64,000 bases of DNA from Pseudidiomarina sp. CB1 (GCF_024752025.1 NZ_JANTPU010000001.1:310001-374000); one strand, 5' to 3'. Positions 9,400 to 18,480 are shown, counted from the first letter of the stretch. Program-made: numbers and translations. The notes: generated from the letters alone by a model not told the origin.

Positions 9400-9408
9400 T
9401 TATCCACA
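9400..9408 (+). promoter_or_regulatory. Perfect DnaA box upstream of DUF2066-hda
   Basis: TTATCCACA matches the consensus DnaA box exactly and lies 67 bases before the start of the first gene of the operon that encodes Hda, the regulator that inactivates DnaA-ATP. Binding by DnaA would allow feedback, but only the match itself is seen. Confidence 0.5.
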
Positions 9409-9474
9409 GCTTGTTACTTGCTCACGGCGGAGGGGCTGTTTATGATGTGCAGAGAAGAGGTTAATAGGAAACAT

Positions 9475-10563
9475 ATGCGACAGATCATAGTACTATTCTG
9501 GTTGGCGATCGTCGGTTTGAGTGGAACGATGCTGCTTACGCCTCGTGTTAGTCATGCGGCGGTAGAGCTGAAAGAGCTTTACCAGTTTCGTGTGCAAGTT
9601 AACAGCCAGTCTCCCAGTGAGCGCCAGCAAGCCTTACAAGAAGCGTTGCAAGCGACATTGCTGAAACTTTCCGGCGATAGTCAGTTAGAGGATCATCCAT
9701 TGGTTAACCAAGCGCTGCGCAATGTACGTGACTACGTCGTACAGTATGGTTACCAGCAAGACGAGCAGTTGTGGCTGTGGGTGCAATTTGATCAAAGCCA
9801 AGTCGATCAGTTGATACAAGCTGCAGGTTCTGGCATTTGGAGTAATTTGCGCCCGCGACTTTTGGTTTGGTTAGTGGTGGAAAACGATGACTTAGAGCGT
9901 GAAATGTTAGGCGCCGACAGCGAAGCGATCGTGGTCCAACAATTGCGTAATGCTGCGGCCCGCAGAGGCTTGCCGATACAGCTCCCATTACTTGATTTGA
10001 ACGACAGCATGACGGTTTCGGTTATTGATGTTTGGGCGCGCTTTATGGATAACATCACGTTTGCGAGTGCGCGTTACTCGACGGATGGCATTGTCGTGGC
10101 GCGCTTTTATCGTACTGATCCAAGTCAGGTGACAGAGCAACAGCCGGAACGTTGGTCTGGTGATTGGACCTTGCACATAGGTGAACTGCGTTGGAGCGGG
10201 AGTGTGCGCGCCATGGACCGCAGTGAGCTTGGCGCCATGGTGATTCGTGATGTCACCGATCAACTCGCTGCACGTTATCGCATTGGCAGTACGAGTGACA
10301 CACTCCAAGAGTGGACGGTCACCATTGATCACTTACGGCGCCTCGAAGCAGCGATAGCGGCAGAACAATTACTGAGTGCAATGCCCGCAGTCACCGATGT
10401 GCAAATGGTGCGCTACAACGGTCAAGCAGCCCAATTTAGGTTGCGTTTACAGGCTGACCCTGCGCGTATTCGGCAAGCAATGGATCTGAGTAAACAGCTA
10501 CAAGCTGTGAGTGGTGAAACCGACAGTGGTGACGCCGTTTTTCGGTGGGTTGAGCAGCGATGA
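9475..10563 (+). CDS. DUF2066 exported protein
   Basis: A 362-residue protein of the DUF2066 family, usually encoded directly upstream of hda in gammaproteobacteria. I chose the ATG at 9475 (AGGAA eight bases upstream) because it begins a clear signal peptide (MRQIIVLFWLAIVG... ending VSHA), whereas a longer reading from a TTG at 9418 would bury it. The mature protein starts VELKELYQFRVQVNSQSPSERQQALQEAL, a family signature. Likely periplasmic or outer-membrane associated; molecular function unknown. Its TGA overlaps the hda ATG. Confidence 0.88.
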   Translation: MRQIIVLFWLAIVGLSGTMLLTPRVSHAAVELKELYQFRVQVNSQSPSERQQALQEALQATLLKLSGDSQLEDHPLVNQALRNVRDYVVQYGYQQDEQLWLWVQFDQSQVDQLIQAAGSGIWSNLRPRLLVWLVVENDDLEREMLGADSEAIVVQQLRNAAARRGLPIQLPLLDLNDSMTVSVIDVWARFMDNITFASARYSTDGIVVARFYRTDPSQVTEQQPERWSGDWTLHIGELRWSGSVRAMDRSELGAMVIRDVTDQLAARYRIGSTSDTLQEWTVTIDHLRRLEAAIAAEQLLSAMPAVTDVQMVRYNGQAAQFRLRLQADPARIRQAMDLSKQLQAVSGETDSGDAVFRWVEQR

Positions 10564-11240
10564 CGCTACAACAACTGCCGCTTAACGTGCAGCTGCCCAG
10601 CAACCAAACGTTTGCGACCTTGGTTGCTGGGCCAAATGCTGAGGCCTACACCTTGGTCAGAGCCGGTGAAGACACCTTAGTGTATGTGTGGGGGAGCACC
10701 GGCGTCGGGAAGAGTCATTTGCTCCATGCGGTCTGTAACGAGCAAGCCGAAAATGTCATCTATTTGCCCTTGAGTGAGCTTAAGGACAGTATGGATGCTG
10801 GTATTTTACGTGGCTTAGAAAGTTACGCATTAATTTGCTTAGATGATATTGATGCGGTGCTAACCGATCACAATTGGTGTTTTGAAGTTTTCGCATTACT
10901 CAATCGTGTTCGCGACCAGGGCGCAACGCGGTTACTGGTTACTGCCAATACCTCGCCAGCGCAATTACAGTCAGCTTACCCGGATGTGCAGTCGCGCTTG
11001 AGTTGGGGCGTAGTGTTACAACTGCAAAAGCTATCCGATGAAGAAAAAGTTCAGGCGTTGCAGCAACGCGCTCATGCAATGGGGTTAGAGTTGCGCAGTG
11101 ATACAGCGCAGTTCATGGTGCAACGACTTGGCCGTGATTTAAAAGATCTTATGCAACGCCTAGAGCGACTCGATAAAGCTTCGATCGCCGCGCAACGAAA
11201 ATTGACGATTCCTTTCGTCAAAGCGGTCTTAGGTGTCTAA
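10560..11240 (+). CDS. hda: DnaA regulatory inactivator Hda
   Basis: AAA+ protein homologous to DnaA domain III. With the DNA-loaded sliding clamp it stimulates ATP hydrolysis by DnaA and so prevents over-initiation. The 226-residue protein opens with LQQLPLNVQLPSNQTF; the start of the canonical clamp-binding peptide is QLPLNVQLP. Walker A is WGSTGVGKSHLLHAV, Walker B is ICLDDIDAV, and a sensor-like LLVTANTSP follows. It is translationally coupled (ATGA) to DUF2066. A perfect DnaA box precedes the operon. Confidence 0.96.
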   Translation: MTLQQLPLNVQLPSNQTFATLVAGPNAEAYTLVRAGEDTLVYVWGSTGVGKSHLLHAVCNEQAENVIYLPLSELKDSMDAGILRGLESYALICLDDIDAVLTDHNWCFEVFALLNRVRDQGATRLLVTANTSPAQLQSAYPDVQSRLSWGVVLQLQKLSDEEKVQALQQRAHAMGLELRSDTAQFMVQRLGRDLKDLMQRLERLDKASIAAQRKLTIPFVKAVLGV

Positions 11241-11247
11241 CCCAGCC

Positions 11248-11637
11248 TCAACCATCCTGCTCATCTTTTAATTTTTTCAAGCCAAGCCCTAAAGCTCGCC
11301 CCTGGTTACGGGCAAACAATGTGCAACCAGCAAAAGCTAAGGTAGTGAGTAGTAATTCAATAGTCGCCCACCAACGTTGCTCAGGCGCAATGTAGAGCAT
11401 GGTGAGGCTGTGCAAGAAGTACCACATCAGAATAAAGTTAGCCCATGCGTGGGTGTAAGGTTTACCACGAACTATTCCCAGTAAAGGGAATAGTAATGGC
11501 AGCACGTAAACCAGAGATTTAAAAAGTACCGATTGTTGACTGAAGTCGGTTGCAAACTGCCAAATCAGTACCCAGCTCAGTAAGCCAATATAGCTCACTA
11601 AAGCCAGCCAACGATATCCGGCGATGTTTGGACTCAT
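11248..11637 (-). CDS. DUF2069 membrane protein
   Basis: A 129-residue protein with four hydrophobic helices (about residues 8-27, 36-55, 65-82 and 90-108) and a charged tail (LGLKKLKDEQDG). It fits the DUF2069 family of predicted inner-membrane proteins, which is commonly next to wrbA. Function unknown. It lies 21 bases after wrbA and is probably the last gene of the arsC-wrbA-DUF2069 transcript. Confidence 0.8.
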   Translation of the reverse strand: MSPNIAGYRWLALVSYIGLLSWVLIWQFATDFSQQSVLFKSLVYVLPLLFPLLGIVRGKPYTHAWANFILMWYFLHSLTMLYIAPEQRWWATIELLLTTLAFAGCTLFARNQGRALGLGLKKLKDEQDG

Positions 11638-11658
11638 AGGTTTCTTTCCTTTGCGAAA

Positions 11659-12231
11659 TTAAGCTTGTAACTTTAACGCCGCCCGCGCAACACGTTCACC
11701 CAGTTGTTCCGCAAGCTTGCTTTCGTAGTGGTTTAAGTTGGCACCCGCAGCATGCTCAACGTGTGACGCGCCATAAGGGGAGCCACCTGCGTCAGTTTGT
11801 TGTAATTCAGGAGCGGTGTAGGGAATCCCCATAAGGACCATACCATGATGTAATAAGGGAACCCCCATGGCGAGTAAGGTACTTTCTTGGCCACCATGCA
11901 TCGAACTACTTGAGGTGAAAACTGCGGCAGGTTTGTCGACCAAAGCCCCTTTTAGCCAGTCGCGCGATGTCTGTTCCCAAAACTTCTGGAGGCCACTGTA
12001 CATGTGACCAAATCGAGTCGGGCTACCCATGATCAAACCGGCACAATCGGCTAAATCATCGGCATCGATGACCACATCACGTTGGCACGCGGCATCACCT
12101 TCACACGCGACGGTGCGCAGCAGCGGTTCAGCACCTGTTTTACTCACACCATTAGCGATGGCGTCGGCTAACTGCTGAGTGGCACCGTTACGGCTGTAGT
12201 AAAGAATAATAATGCGTGCCGCGCTACTCAT
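11659..12231 (-). CDS. wrbA: NAD(P)H:quinone oxidoreductase, WrbA family
   Basis: Flavodoxin-like FMN enzyme that reduces quinones by two electrons to avoid semiquinone radicals. The 190 residues include the FMN phosphate loop YYSRNGATQQLADAI and the WrbA-type loop GSPTRFGHMYSGLQKFWEQT, as well as the SSSSMHGGQESTLL segment at the active site. Its start codon abuts the arsC stop with no spacing, so the pair is translationally coupled. Confidence 0.93.
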   Translation of the reverse strand: MSSAARIIILYYSRNGATQQLADAIANGVSKTGAEPLLRTVACEGDAACQRDVVIDADDLADCAGLIMGSPTRFGHMYSGLQKFWEQTSRDWLKGALVDKPAAVFTSSSSMHGGQESTLLAMGVPLLHHGMVLMGIPYTAPELQQTDAGGSPYGASHVEHAAGANLNHYESKLAEQLGERVARAALKLQA

Positions 12232-12582
12232 TTAGAGGATCTCCAATACAGCTTCTGGTGGACGGCCTAAACGAGCTTGTTGGCCCTTAACGACAATCGG
12301 ACGCTCAATTAACTTCGGATGTGCCGCCATCGCCGCAAGCAGCTTTTCTTCGTCATCTTCGTTTTTAAGTTCAAGCTCTTTAAAGATGTCCTCTTTGGAA
12401 CGCATTAACTCCCGCGCTGAAACAAAACCAAGTTTACTCAGCAAATCTTTTAGCTGTGCGACATCAGGCGTATCTTTAAGGTATTCAATAATTTGTGGTT
12501 CAATTCCTTGCTCTTGCAAAAGTGCAAGGGTTTGGCGACTTTTAGAACACCGTGGGTTGTGATAAATCGAAACTTGAGACAT
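12232..12582 (-). CDS. arsC: Arsenate reductase (glutaredoxin type)
   Basis: ArsC/Spx-family reductase, 116 residues. The catalytic Cys is in NPRCSKSRQTL (Cys near residue 12) and the Arg-rich oxyanion site RPIVVKGQQARLGRPPEAVL is present, including the Arg of the RPI strand. It would reduce arsenate to arsenite using glutaredoxin and glutathione. No arsB or arsR is nearby, so the physiological role may be housekeeping. A second, more distant ArsC-like gene (yffB) lies at 21.2 kb. Confidence 0.93.
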   Translation of the reverse strand: MSQVSIYHNPRCSKSRQTLALLQEQGIEPQIIEYLKDTPDVAQLKDLLSKLGFVSARELMRSKEDIFKELELKNEDDEEKLLAAMAAHPKLIERPIVVKGQQARLGRPPEAVLEIL

Positions 12583-12607
12583 GCTACCCCCTAAAGAAAA
12601 AACGTTC

Positions 12608-12688
12608 TTTGCTATTCGCTGTTCGCACGCTCACTGCGTTCGCTTTTGGTTTAAACCAACAGCGAATAGCGAATAGCAAACAGCGCAG
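12608..12688. repeat. Dispersed repeat with inverted arms (copy 1)
   Basis: The intergenic region holds a 13-base perfect inverted pair (GCTATTCGCTGTT at 12611-12623 and AACAGCGAATAGC at 12658-12670), followed by a second tandem GAATAGCAAACAGCG unit. The loop contains the palindrome GGTTTAAACC. The same GCGAATAGCAAACA core recurs at 36.5, 38.8 (diverged) and 56.1 kb. Confidence 0.7.
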
Positions 12689-12717
12689 TTATTTAGTTGA
12701 AGCTTACGGGAATTGCT

Positions 12718-13179
12718 ATGTATTGTCGATTACTACGCCTGTTACAACTCACACTCATCGTCAGTCTGCTCAGTGCTTGTGCACCTGCTGCTGATTTTCA
12801 CACCAATCAAGGCGAACAGCTACGCTGGAGCGAGTTAGAAGGCCAGTACATCATCGTTAATTATTTTGCCGAATGGTGTGCGCCTTGCTTACGTGAGCTG
12901 CCAGAGTTGAACGAGTTCTATCATTCGCACAGTGACAAGGCGCAGCTGTTCGGTGTGAGCTTTGATGGCTTAAATAATCAAGAACTTTCGGCATTGCAGG
13001 AAGCACACGGCATTGAGTTTCCGCTGATCCTCAATGAACCAATGGCACAGCTACCGTTTCCATCACCACAGATGCTACCGGCAACTTACGTGGTGACGCC
13101 CGACGGGGAAGTAAAAGGACCGTTACTAGGGGAACAAACCGAGGCTTCGTTGTTGCGCGCAATTAATGCGCGACCTTAG
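12718..13179 (+). CDS. TlpA-like thioredoxin-fold lipoprotein
   Basis: A 153-residue periplasmic thiol-disulfide protein. The chosen ATG at 12718 starts a lipoprotein signal peptide with lipobox LLSAC (lipidated Cys at residue 21). The redox motif is WCAPC in FAEWCAPCLREL, and a cis-proline-like LPATYVV follows near the end, as in TlpA/ResA proteins. Likely reduces or oxidises an envelope substrate from the membrane surface. No cytochrome-maturation gene is close. It is convergent with bepA, with stops overlapping by four bases. Confidence 0.87.
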   Translation: MYCRLLRLLQLTLIVSLLSACAPAADFHTNQGEQLRWSELEGQYIIVNYFAEWCAPCLRELPELNEFYHSHSDKAQLFGVSFDGLNNQELSALQEAHGIEFPLILNEPMAQLPFPSPQMLPATYVVTPDGEVKGPLLGEQTEASLLRAINARP

Positions 13180-14630
13180 CGCATGTTCTCGATGGCGTGT
13201 TTCTGTGCCATGAGTTGCTCAATCCGAGCTTGAATACGGCGTTGCTCAAGGCGGTTGCCACTGCGACTGTGGGCATTGTGGAGATGATCAATAGCGCGGT
13301 CGAATTGACCATATAATGCCATCAGTTCGGCATTCGCCTCGTGCATACCACTGGTGTCACCTAACTCACGGTGAGCGTCAATAAGCAGAGAGTAAGCGAG
13401 CGTGCTGTCGTCGTTGCGGGTTAAATACTCGCGTAATAGTTGAACAGCCAACTTGGGCTCGCCAGCTTTTACCGCAGCGTTGGCATAATTAAGGGTGACG
13501 GTTTGTTCATTAGGCATGCGTTGGTAGGCAAATGCCAACATGTTCAGCACTTCGTCGTAGCGTTTTTGCGCGAGTAAAATATCGGTTTGCACATCCAAGT
13601 AAAAGGTATTCAACGGTTCTTGTTGGTAAAGTGGTGCAAGTGTGCGCTCGGCAGCCTCCGCTTGGTCACTATCAAGTAACGCAATTGCGAGTCCATAACG
13701 CGCTGCATTGGCGATGGCTGGGTTGTCGCTATTCATATCGCGCCGTGCCGCTTCGGCATTGTAATGACGCAGATGGCGCACAAGGACACGATACTTGGCG
13801 AGCCAAAACGAACTCTCGTCTCGATTAAATTCACGGTTTTGTCGAAGTTGCTCAGCGCGGACGCGGGTATCAGCGATGCGCGACTCACTCAACGGGTGCG
13901 TCAGCAACATTTCGGGCGGTTTGCTGACATAACGGTATTTTTCGGCTAAACGACCGAAAAAGTCCGGAGCCCCCATTGGGTCAAAACCGGTTTCGGTGAG
14001 AATCGTCAAACCGATACGATCCGCTTCTTGTTCGAAGAGCCGAGTGTAGTTAATGCTACGCTGTTTCATTCCAGCCATACTTGCTTGCGCGGCGGCAATA
14101 CCGGCTTCTGGATTGGCCATACCTACTAAAATCGCGCCAAGTAAGCTGACGATAGATAGTGAGCTACTCCTTTCCATCGCCTCCATATTACGGACAATGT
14201 GACGCTGCGATACGTGCGCTATTTCGTGGGCGATAACTGAAGCTAATTCGGACTCGTTCCGGGTTTCGGCAATGAGTCCGGTATTAATACCGATGTGACC
14301 ACCAAAAAAAGCAAAGGCATTGATTTGATCTTGGTTCACCCAAAAGAAGGTGAACGGAAAGCGAACGTCGTTGGCGTTGCGCACCAGGCGGCTGCCAACA
14401 TCGTGTAAATAGGCTTCGAGTACGGGGTCGCCGACAATCGGCGCCGAGGCGCGAATTTGACGCATGTACATGTCGCCAACAGCTTGCTCGCGCTCGATGG
14501 ACATAACGCTACCACCAGCGGTGCCTATCTCAGGCAAACGCGTTTGCTGCGCACTTGCGCTCGAGACGCTAAAGGCGAGCAAAAAGGCAAAACTGAAGGG
14601 CGCAATACGCGCCTTGATGGTGTACAACAT
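13176..14630 (-). CDS. bepA: Periplasmic M48 metalloprotease/chaperone BepA
   Basis: Zinc metallopeptidase with TPR repeats that promotes LptD maturation and degrades misfolded outer-membrane proteins. The start is placed at 14630 because that Met opens a good signal peptide (KARIAPFSFAFLLAFSVSSASA), giving 484 residues, near E. coli BepA (487). The zinc site HEIAH lies near residue 135, with a later EQEADRIGL providing the third ligand. TPR-like helices fill the C-terminal half. It is divergent from perM, as in related genomes. Confidence 0.94.
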   Translation of the reverse strand: MLYTIKARIAPFSFAFLLAFSVSSASAQQTRLPEIGTAGGSVMSIEREQAVGDMYMRQIRASAPIVGDPVLEAYLHDVGSRLVRNANDVRFPFTFFWVNQDQINAFAFFGGHIGINTGLIAETRNESELASVIAHEIAHVSQRHIVRNMEAMERSSSLSIVSLLGAILVGMANPEAGIAAAQASMAGMKQRSINYTRLFEQEADRIGLTILTETGFDPMGAPDFFGRLAEKYRYVSKPPEMLLTHPLSESRIADTRVRAEQLRQNREFNRDESSFWLAKYRVLVRHLRHYNAEAARRDMNSDNPAIANAARYGLAIALLDSDQAEAAERTLAPLYQQEPLNTFYLDVQTDILLAQKRYDEVLNMLAFAYQRMPNEQTVTLNYANAAVKAGEPKLAVQLLREYLTRNDDSTLAYSLLIDAHRELGDTSGMHEANAELMALYGQFDRAIDHLHNAHSRSGNRLEQRRIQARIEQLMAQKHAIENMR

Positions 14631-14779
14631 AACGTTTGTGAAACCCACTGAGTACGGCGTTGTTATAGAGTCCACTATAGGGAAAAGGTTCCCAGTTTTG
14701 AATAGTTTAAACTGTATAAAATCCGCAAACGAGGCTATTATGGGCGGCAGCACTGCCCAAATCAGGAGAAGCATGCGCT

Positions 14780-15862
14780 ATGTGGGACTACTTAAAGGCT
14801 TGGTATCAACGGAAATTCTCTGATCCAGACGCTATCACGCTATTCCTGCTGTTGGCGGTACTGTTTCTACTGATTATCTTTTTCGGTAACTTGTTGGCAC
14901 CCATCTTGGTTGCTATTGCGTTAGCTTATTTACTGGACTGGCCGATTCAACGCCTACAAACGGTTGGGCTAAGCCGTCTCGCAGCGGTTCTAGTGGTGTT
15001 CTCACTTTTTATTGCACTCAATGTGTTGCTGATATTGTTCTTTGTACCGGTGATTTGGCAGCAGAGCATTACGCTGATCAGTGAACTTCCACAAATGTTC
15101 ACCGAGTTGAAAAGTCTATTAAATCGCTTGCCTGAAATGTTCCCGGGTTACGTAAGTGAAGCCTACATCCACAATTTCATCGAGAACATTAACCAACGGG
15201 TATTGTCACTTGGTGAGCTGATCATCAGTCAATCACTAAGTCGCATCGTCGGCTTTATGGCATTGCTGATTTATTTAATTGTGGTGCCGTTACTAGTGTT
15301 TTTTATGCTGAAAGATAAGCGTGAATTGCTTGGACATATCAACCGTACGTTGCCGGCGAATCGCCGTTTGATCTCACAAGTAAGCGACGAGATGAATCTG
15401 CAGATCATGAACTATATTCGTGGTAAAGCCATTGAAGTAGTGATTGTCGGTGGCGTAAGCTATATCTGCTTTGCCCTGTTTGATCTTCGCTACGCCGCAC
15501 TCTTAGGTGTATTAGTTGGCTTGTCGGTGTTGATTCCGTACATCGGAGCTGCAGTAGTTACCTTACCGGTGGCTTTAGTTGCTTTATTCCAGTTTGGCTG
15601 GTCGGCCATGTTTGCTTATGTGATGTTGGCCTACCTGATTATTCAAGCCCTAGATGGCAATCTATTGGTGCCGCTATTATTCTCTGAAGCAGTCAATTTG
15701 AACCCAGTGTATATTATTGCGGCAGTGTTGGTGTTTGGCGGCTTGTGGGGCTTCTGGGGCGTATTCTTCGCGATTCCGCTGGCGAGTCTGGTCAAGGCCG
15801 TCATTACTGCTTTATCGAGTGACGTACCGATCCCTGCGAATGAGGAATCGGCACGCTCATAA
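14780..15862 (+). CDS. perM: PerM/AI-2E family transporter
   Basis: A 360-residue inner-membrane protein of the AI-2 exporter-like/PerM family with about eight hydrophobic helices. It has the characteristic central soluble part (about residues 100-150) and the conserved FWGVFFAIPLASLVKAV region near the C-terminus, preceded by LDGNLLVPLLFSEAVNLNP. PerM was named from an E. coli permease of unknown substrate; some relatives move signalling molecules or ions. Encoded back to back with bepA. Confidence 0.9.
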   Translation: MWDYLKAWYQRKFSDPDAITLFLLLAVLFLLIIFFGNLLAPILVAIALAYLLDWPIQRLQTVGLSRLAAVLVVFSLFIALNVLLILFFVPVIWQQSITLISELPQMFTELKSLLNRLPEMFPGYVSEAYIHNFIENINQRVLSLGELIISQSLSRIVGFMALLIYLIVVPLLVFFMLKDKRELLGHINRTLPANRRLISQVSDEMNLQIMNYIRGKAIEVVIVGGVSYICFALFDLRYAALLGVLVGLSVLIPYIGAAVVTLPVALVALFQFGWSAMFAYVMLAYLIIQALDGNLLVPLLFSEAVNLNPVYIIAAVLVFGGLWGFWGVFFAIPLASLVKAVITALSSDVPIPANEESARS

Positions 15863-15874
15863 TGTCATGCGGTA

Positions 15875-16342
15875 TTAGGCATCAAGTGCATCAAGAACAA
15901 CCTGATGGTGGTCTTTGGTTTTAAATTTATCAAAGACCTGTTCCACCTTGCCGTCTTGGCCAATTAAAAAGCTGATGCGATGAATTCCATCGTACTCTTT
16001 GCCCATGAATTTCTTCGGTCCCCACACGCCAAAACCGTCAGCGACCGTGTGATCTTCATCGCTTAGCAGAGTGAAATTAAGTGCATCACGTTCAGTGAAC
16101 TTAGCCAAACGTTTTGGAGCGTCAGGGCTAATACCGACAGTGATCACGTTACGCTTTGCCAGTTCCTCTTGGTGGTCGCGTAACTGTTGCGCTTGCACAG
16201 TGCAGCCGGGCGTCATTGCTTTCGGGTAAAAATACACCAAGACTTTGCCTTCTTTTAGCAAATCCTTGAGAGCCACCTGCTGTTCATTGGCGTCAAGTAG
16301 GGTAAACTCAGGTGCTTTATCACCCGCTTGTAAAGTCTTCAT
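15875..16342 (-). CDS. bcp: Thiol peroxidase Bcp (peroxiredoxin)
   Basis: BCP/PrxQ-type peroxiredoxin, 155 residues, reducing peroxides. The start at 16342 (MKTLQAGDKAPEF) gives the family N-terminus; a longer reading frame upstream has no support. The active-site loop is YPKAMTPGCTVQA with the peroxidatic Cys. In E. coli Bcp a second Cys five residues later resolves the sulfenate; here that position is Gln (CTVQAQQL), so the enzyme may work as a 1-Cys type or use another thiol. No other Cys is seen in the chosen protein. Confidence 0.92.
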   Translation of the reverse strand: MKTLQAGDKAPEFTLLDANEQQVALKDLLKEGKVLVYFYPKAMTPGCTVQAQQLRDHQEELAKRNVITVGISPDAPKRLAKFTERDALNFTLLSDEDHTVADGFGVWGPKKFMGKEYDGIHRISFLIGQDGKVEQVFDKFKTKDHHQVVLDALDA

Positions 16343-16501
16343 AATCATCCTTAAACTTTTACTGATAAAGTTGGGTTGAGTAAAATTGGCAAAACCGTTG
16401 TCAATGATAGGCAAACGCAAACCATAACGCAAAGCGACAGCCCTTGTGTTTACCCGTATTCGAAAGTACCATTGTCGCCATAAAAAAGATCAGGAGTAGC
16501 A

Positions 16502-17389
16502 ATGTTAACAGGTAGTATCGTCGCCTTGGTAACGCCATTTACCGAGCAAGGAAACGTTGATTATGCGGCGTTCGAGGACTTGATCAATTGGCATGTCGAA
16601 CAGGGCAGCGATGGCTTAGTTGTTATGGGGACCACCGGTGAATCAGCGACGATGAGTCATGATGAACACGTCATGGTGGTGAGTGCTGCATGTGAGCTTG
16701 CCGATGGCCGTATCAATATTATTGCGGGCAATGGCTCCAACGCTACTTCTGAAGCAGTACACCTGACCGAGCGCATGGCTCACTTACCGTTGGCTGGCTT
16801 TTTGAACGTCAATCCATATTACAACAAGCCTTCACAACGTGGTTTGATCGAACATTATCGTGCCTGTTGTAACGCCAGTGACTTACCCCAATTGTTATAT
16901 AATGTGCCTGGACGGACTGGTGCGGATGTCTTGCCCGAGCAGGTCGCCGAACTTGCCGAGATTCAAAACATTGTCGGTATAAAAGAAGCGACTGGTGACG
17001 TCTCGCGCGTCGCTGAATTGCGCAAACTATGTGGCAGTAACTTTATTCTGCTGAGTGGTGATGATCCCACAGGTTGTGATTTCATTTTGCAAGGCGGCGA
17101 TGGCGTGATCAGTGTCACTGCGAATGTGGTGCCACAAATGATGAAAGAAATGGTGGATGCAGCCTTGCGAGGCAATGCTGACGAAGCGCATGAGATTGAT
17201 GCCAAGATGGAGGCGATCCACGCTGCTATGTTCGTGCAAGCCAACCCGATTCCCGTAAAATGGGCGCTCGCTTGTATGAAAAAATTAGCACCGAATTACC
17301 GGTTACCCATGACGGCGCCGGAACTTCCGCAACAACAACATATCGAACAAACATTAAAACAAGCCGGAATTATAAGCGCGGAGTCCTAA
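16502..17389 (+). CDS. dapA: 4-hydroxy-tetrahydrodipicolinate synthase
   Basis: Class I aldolase condensing pyruvate with aspartate semialdehyde, the first committed step to lysine and meso-diaminopimelate. The 295 residues show the GTTGESATM substrate loop, the catalytic Tyr in LYNVPGRTG and the Schiff-base Lys in VGIKEATGD. The ribosome site AGGAG lies six bases before the ATG. The stop overlaps the bamC start (TAATG), the conserved gammaproteobacterial dapA-bamC arrangement; dapE of the same pathway lies 3 kb away. Confidence 0.98.
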   Translation: MLTGSIVALVTPFTEQGNVDYAAFEDLINWHVEQGSDGLVVMGTTGESATMSHDEHVMVVSAACELADGRINIIAGNGSNATSEAVHLTERMAHLPLAGFLNVNPYYNKPSQRGLIEHYRACCNASDLPQLLYNVPGRTGADVLPEQVAELAEIQNIVGIKEATGDVSRVAELRKLCGSNFILLSGDDPTGCDFILQGGDGVISVTANVVPQMMKEMVDAALRGNADEAHEIDAKMEAIHAAMFVQANPIPVKWALACMKKLAPNYRLPMTAPELPQQQHIEQTLKQAGIISAES

Positions 17390-18450
17390 TGAAAGTTTCT
17401 TCTATAGCAATCATCTGTCTTTCGAGCCTTGCTGTTACAGCGTGCAGCTTTACGCCCCGTGAACAGGCTGAAGGTGATTTTAAGTACACAAATGCCAAGC
17501 AAGTTGAACCGTTAAAACCTGCGCCTGGTAAGCAACTTCCCGAAGCCTCACGACAGTATGAAATTCCTGAAGTGAATGCCACTGGAGCGACGGGCAAAAA
17601 AATTAACGTATTACCTCCGGTACTCGTTCGTGGGACAGCAGCAGGCAGCCGTGCTAGTGAAAATGCTGATGTGACAGCAGTCGACTTTTCTGAGCTCGAC
17701 GGTATGGATGATTTACCCAGTTTTACTTGGGAAGGTATTAAAGCAGCTCTTGCTCGGGAGAATTTGACGATTGTTGCGGAAACCGCCGAGCAATCGTTAA
17801 CTACGGGTTGGCAACGGCAACAGCTTGAAGTGGGCGATGATGAAGTCGCTGCTACTGTTGAGCGACAGTTCAGAGTTACGATGCAAGTTCCTGATCACCG
17901 TCGTACGGCAACAGTTACGGTCGCTATGACCGATAAGAAAATTAGTGGTCCGGGTGCCGACATGGTGCCTGGAGGGGTAAGCGATGCCAATGCCGAAGCT
18001 AACCTTCTGAACACGATGATTAATGAAATCGCAGTGCGACAGCAAGGCGTATTTGCTGCGGCTGAAGCTGCGGCAACAGTGAACGTACAGCCAAGCTTTA
18101 ATGAGGCGGGTTATCCAGCCTATGAACTTGATATTGGCTTCGATGTTGCATGGCCACTGCTGGCCGATGTGCTCGAAGGCGTTGGTTTCGAAATCGACGA
18201 CTTGAATCAATCCGCTGGAATGTACTATTTAGAGTACATGCGCGACCCTGGCTTTAGCCTAGCGTTCTGGAACGACAACCAAGAAGGTAAGCTTGATCTT
18301 GCCGATGGTTCCTACCAAGTCAACGTTAAGGGTGATGACGACAGCACAACAATTACGATTTATCGTGGTGAGACCCCATTAACTGCTGCCGATATTGATC
18401 GCCTGTACGGGCCAATCGCGGCGGAAATTCGTCAGCGCAGCGCGCTGTAA
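17389..18450 (+). CDS. bamC: Outer membrane assembly lipoprotein BamC
   Basis: Accessory lipoprotein of the BAM complex that inserts beta-barrel proteins. The start is the ATG at 17389 that overlaps the dapA stop; it begins a lipoprotein signal peptide with lipobox VTAC (Cys near residue 19), giving 353 residues against 344 in E. coli. The long unstructured N-terminus (PLKPAPGKQLPEASRQYEIPE) that binds BamD is recognisable, followed by two helix-grip domains, the second including GVGFEIDDLNQSAGMYYLEY. Confidence 0.93.
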   Translation: MKVSSIAIICLSSLAVTACSFTPREQAEGDFKYTNAKQVEPLKPAPGKQLPEASRQYEIPEVNATGATGKKINVLPPVLVRGTAAGSRASENADVTAVDFSELDGMDDLPSFTWEGIKAALARENLTIVAETAEQSLTTGWQRQQLEVGDDEVAATVERQFRVTMQVPDHRRTATVTVAMTDKKISGPGADMVPGGVSDANAEANLLNTMINEIAVRQQGVFAAAEAAATVNVQPSFNEAGYPAYELDIGFDVAWPLLADVLEGVGFEIDDLNQSAGMYYLEYMRDPGFSLAFWNDNQEGKLDLADGSYQVNVKGDDDSTTITIYRGETPLTAADIDRLYGPIAAEIRQRSAL

Positions 18451-18480
18451 CTTGTGATTTAGCTGGAGAATCTGCTGCTC

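Noticed and set aside
9418-9474. A longer start for the DUF2066 gene from a TTG at 9418
   Set aside because: The ATG at 9475 has a ribosome site and begins a proper signal peptide. The extension overlaps the promoter region near the DnaA box.
14631-14774. A longer N-terminus for BepA
   Set aside because: It would bury the signal peptide that begins at 14630; the extension has no family similarity and overlaps the perM promoter.
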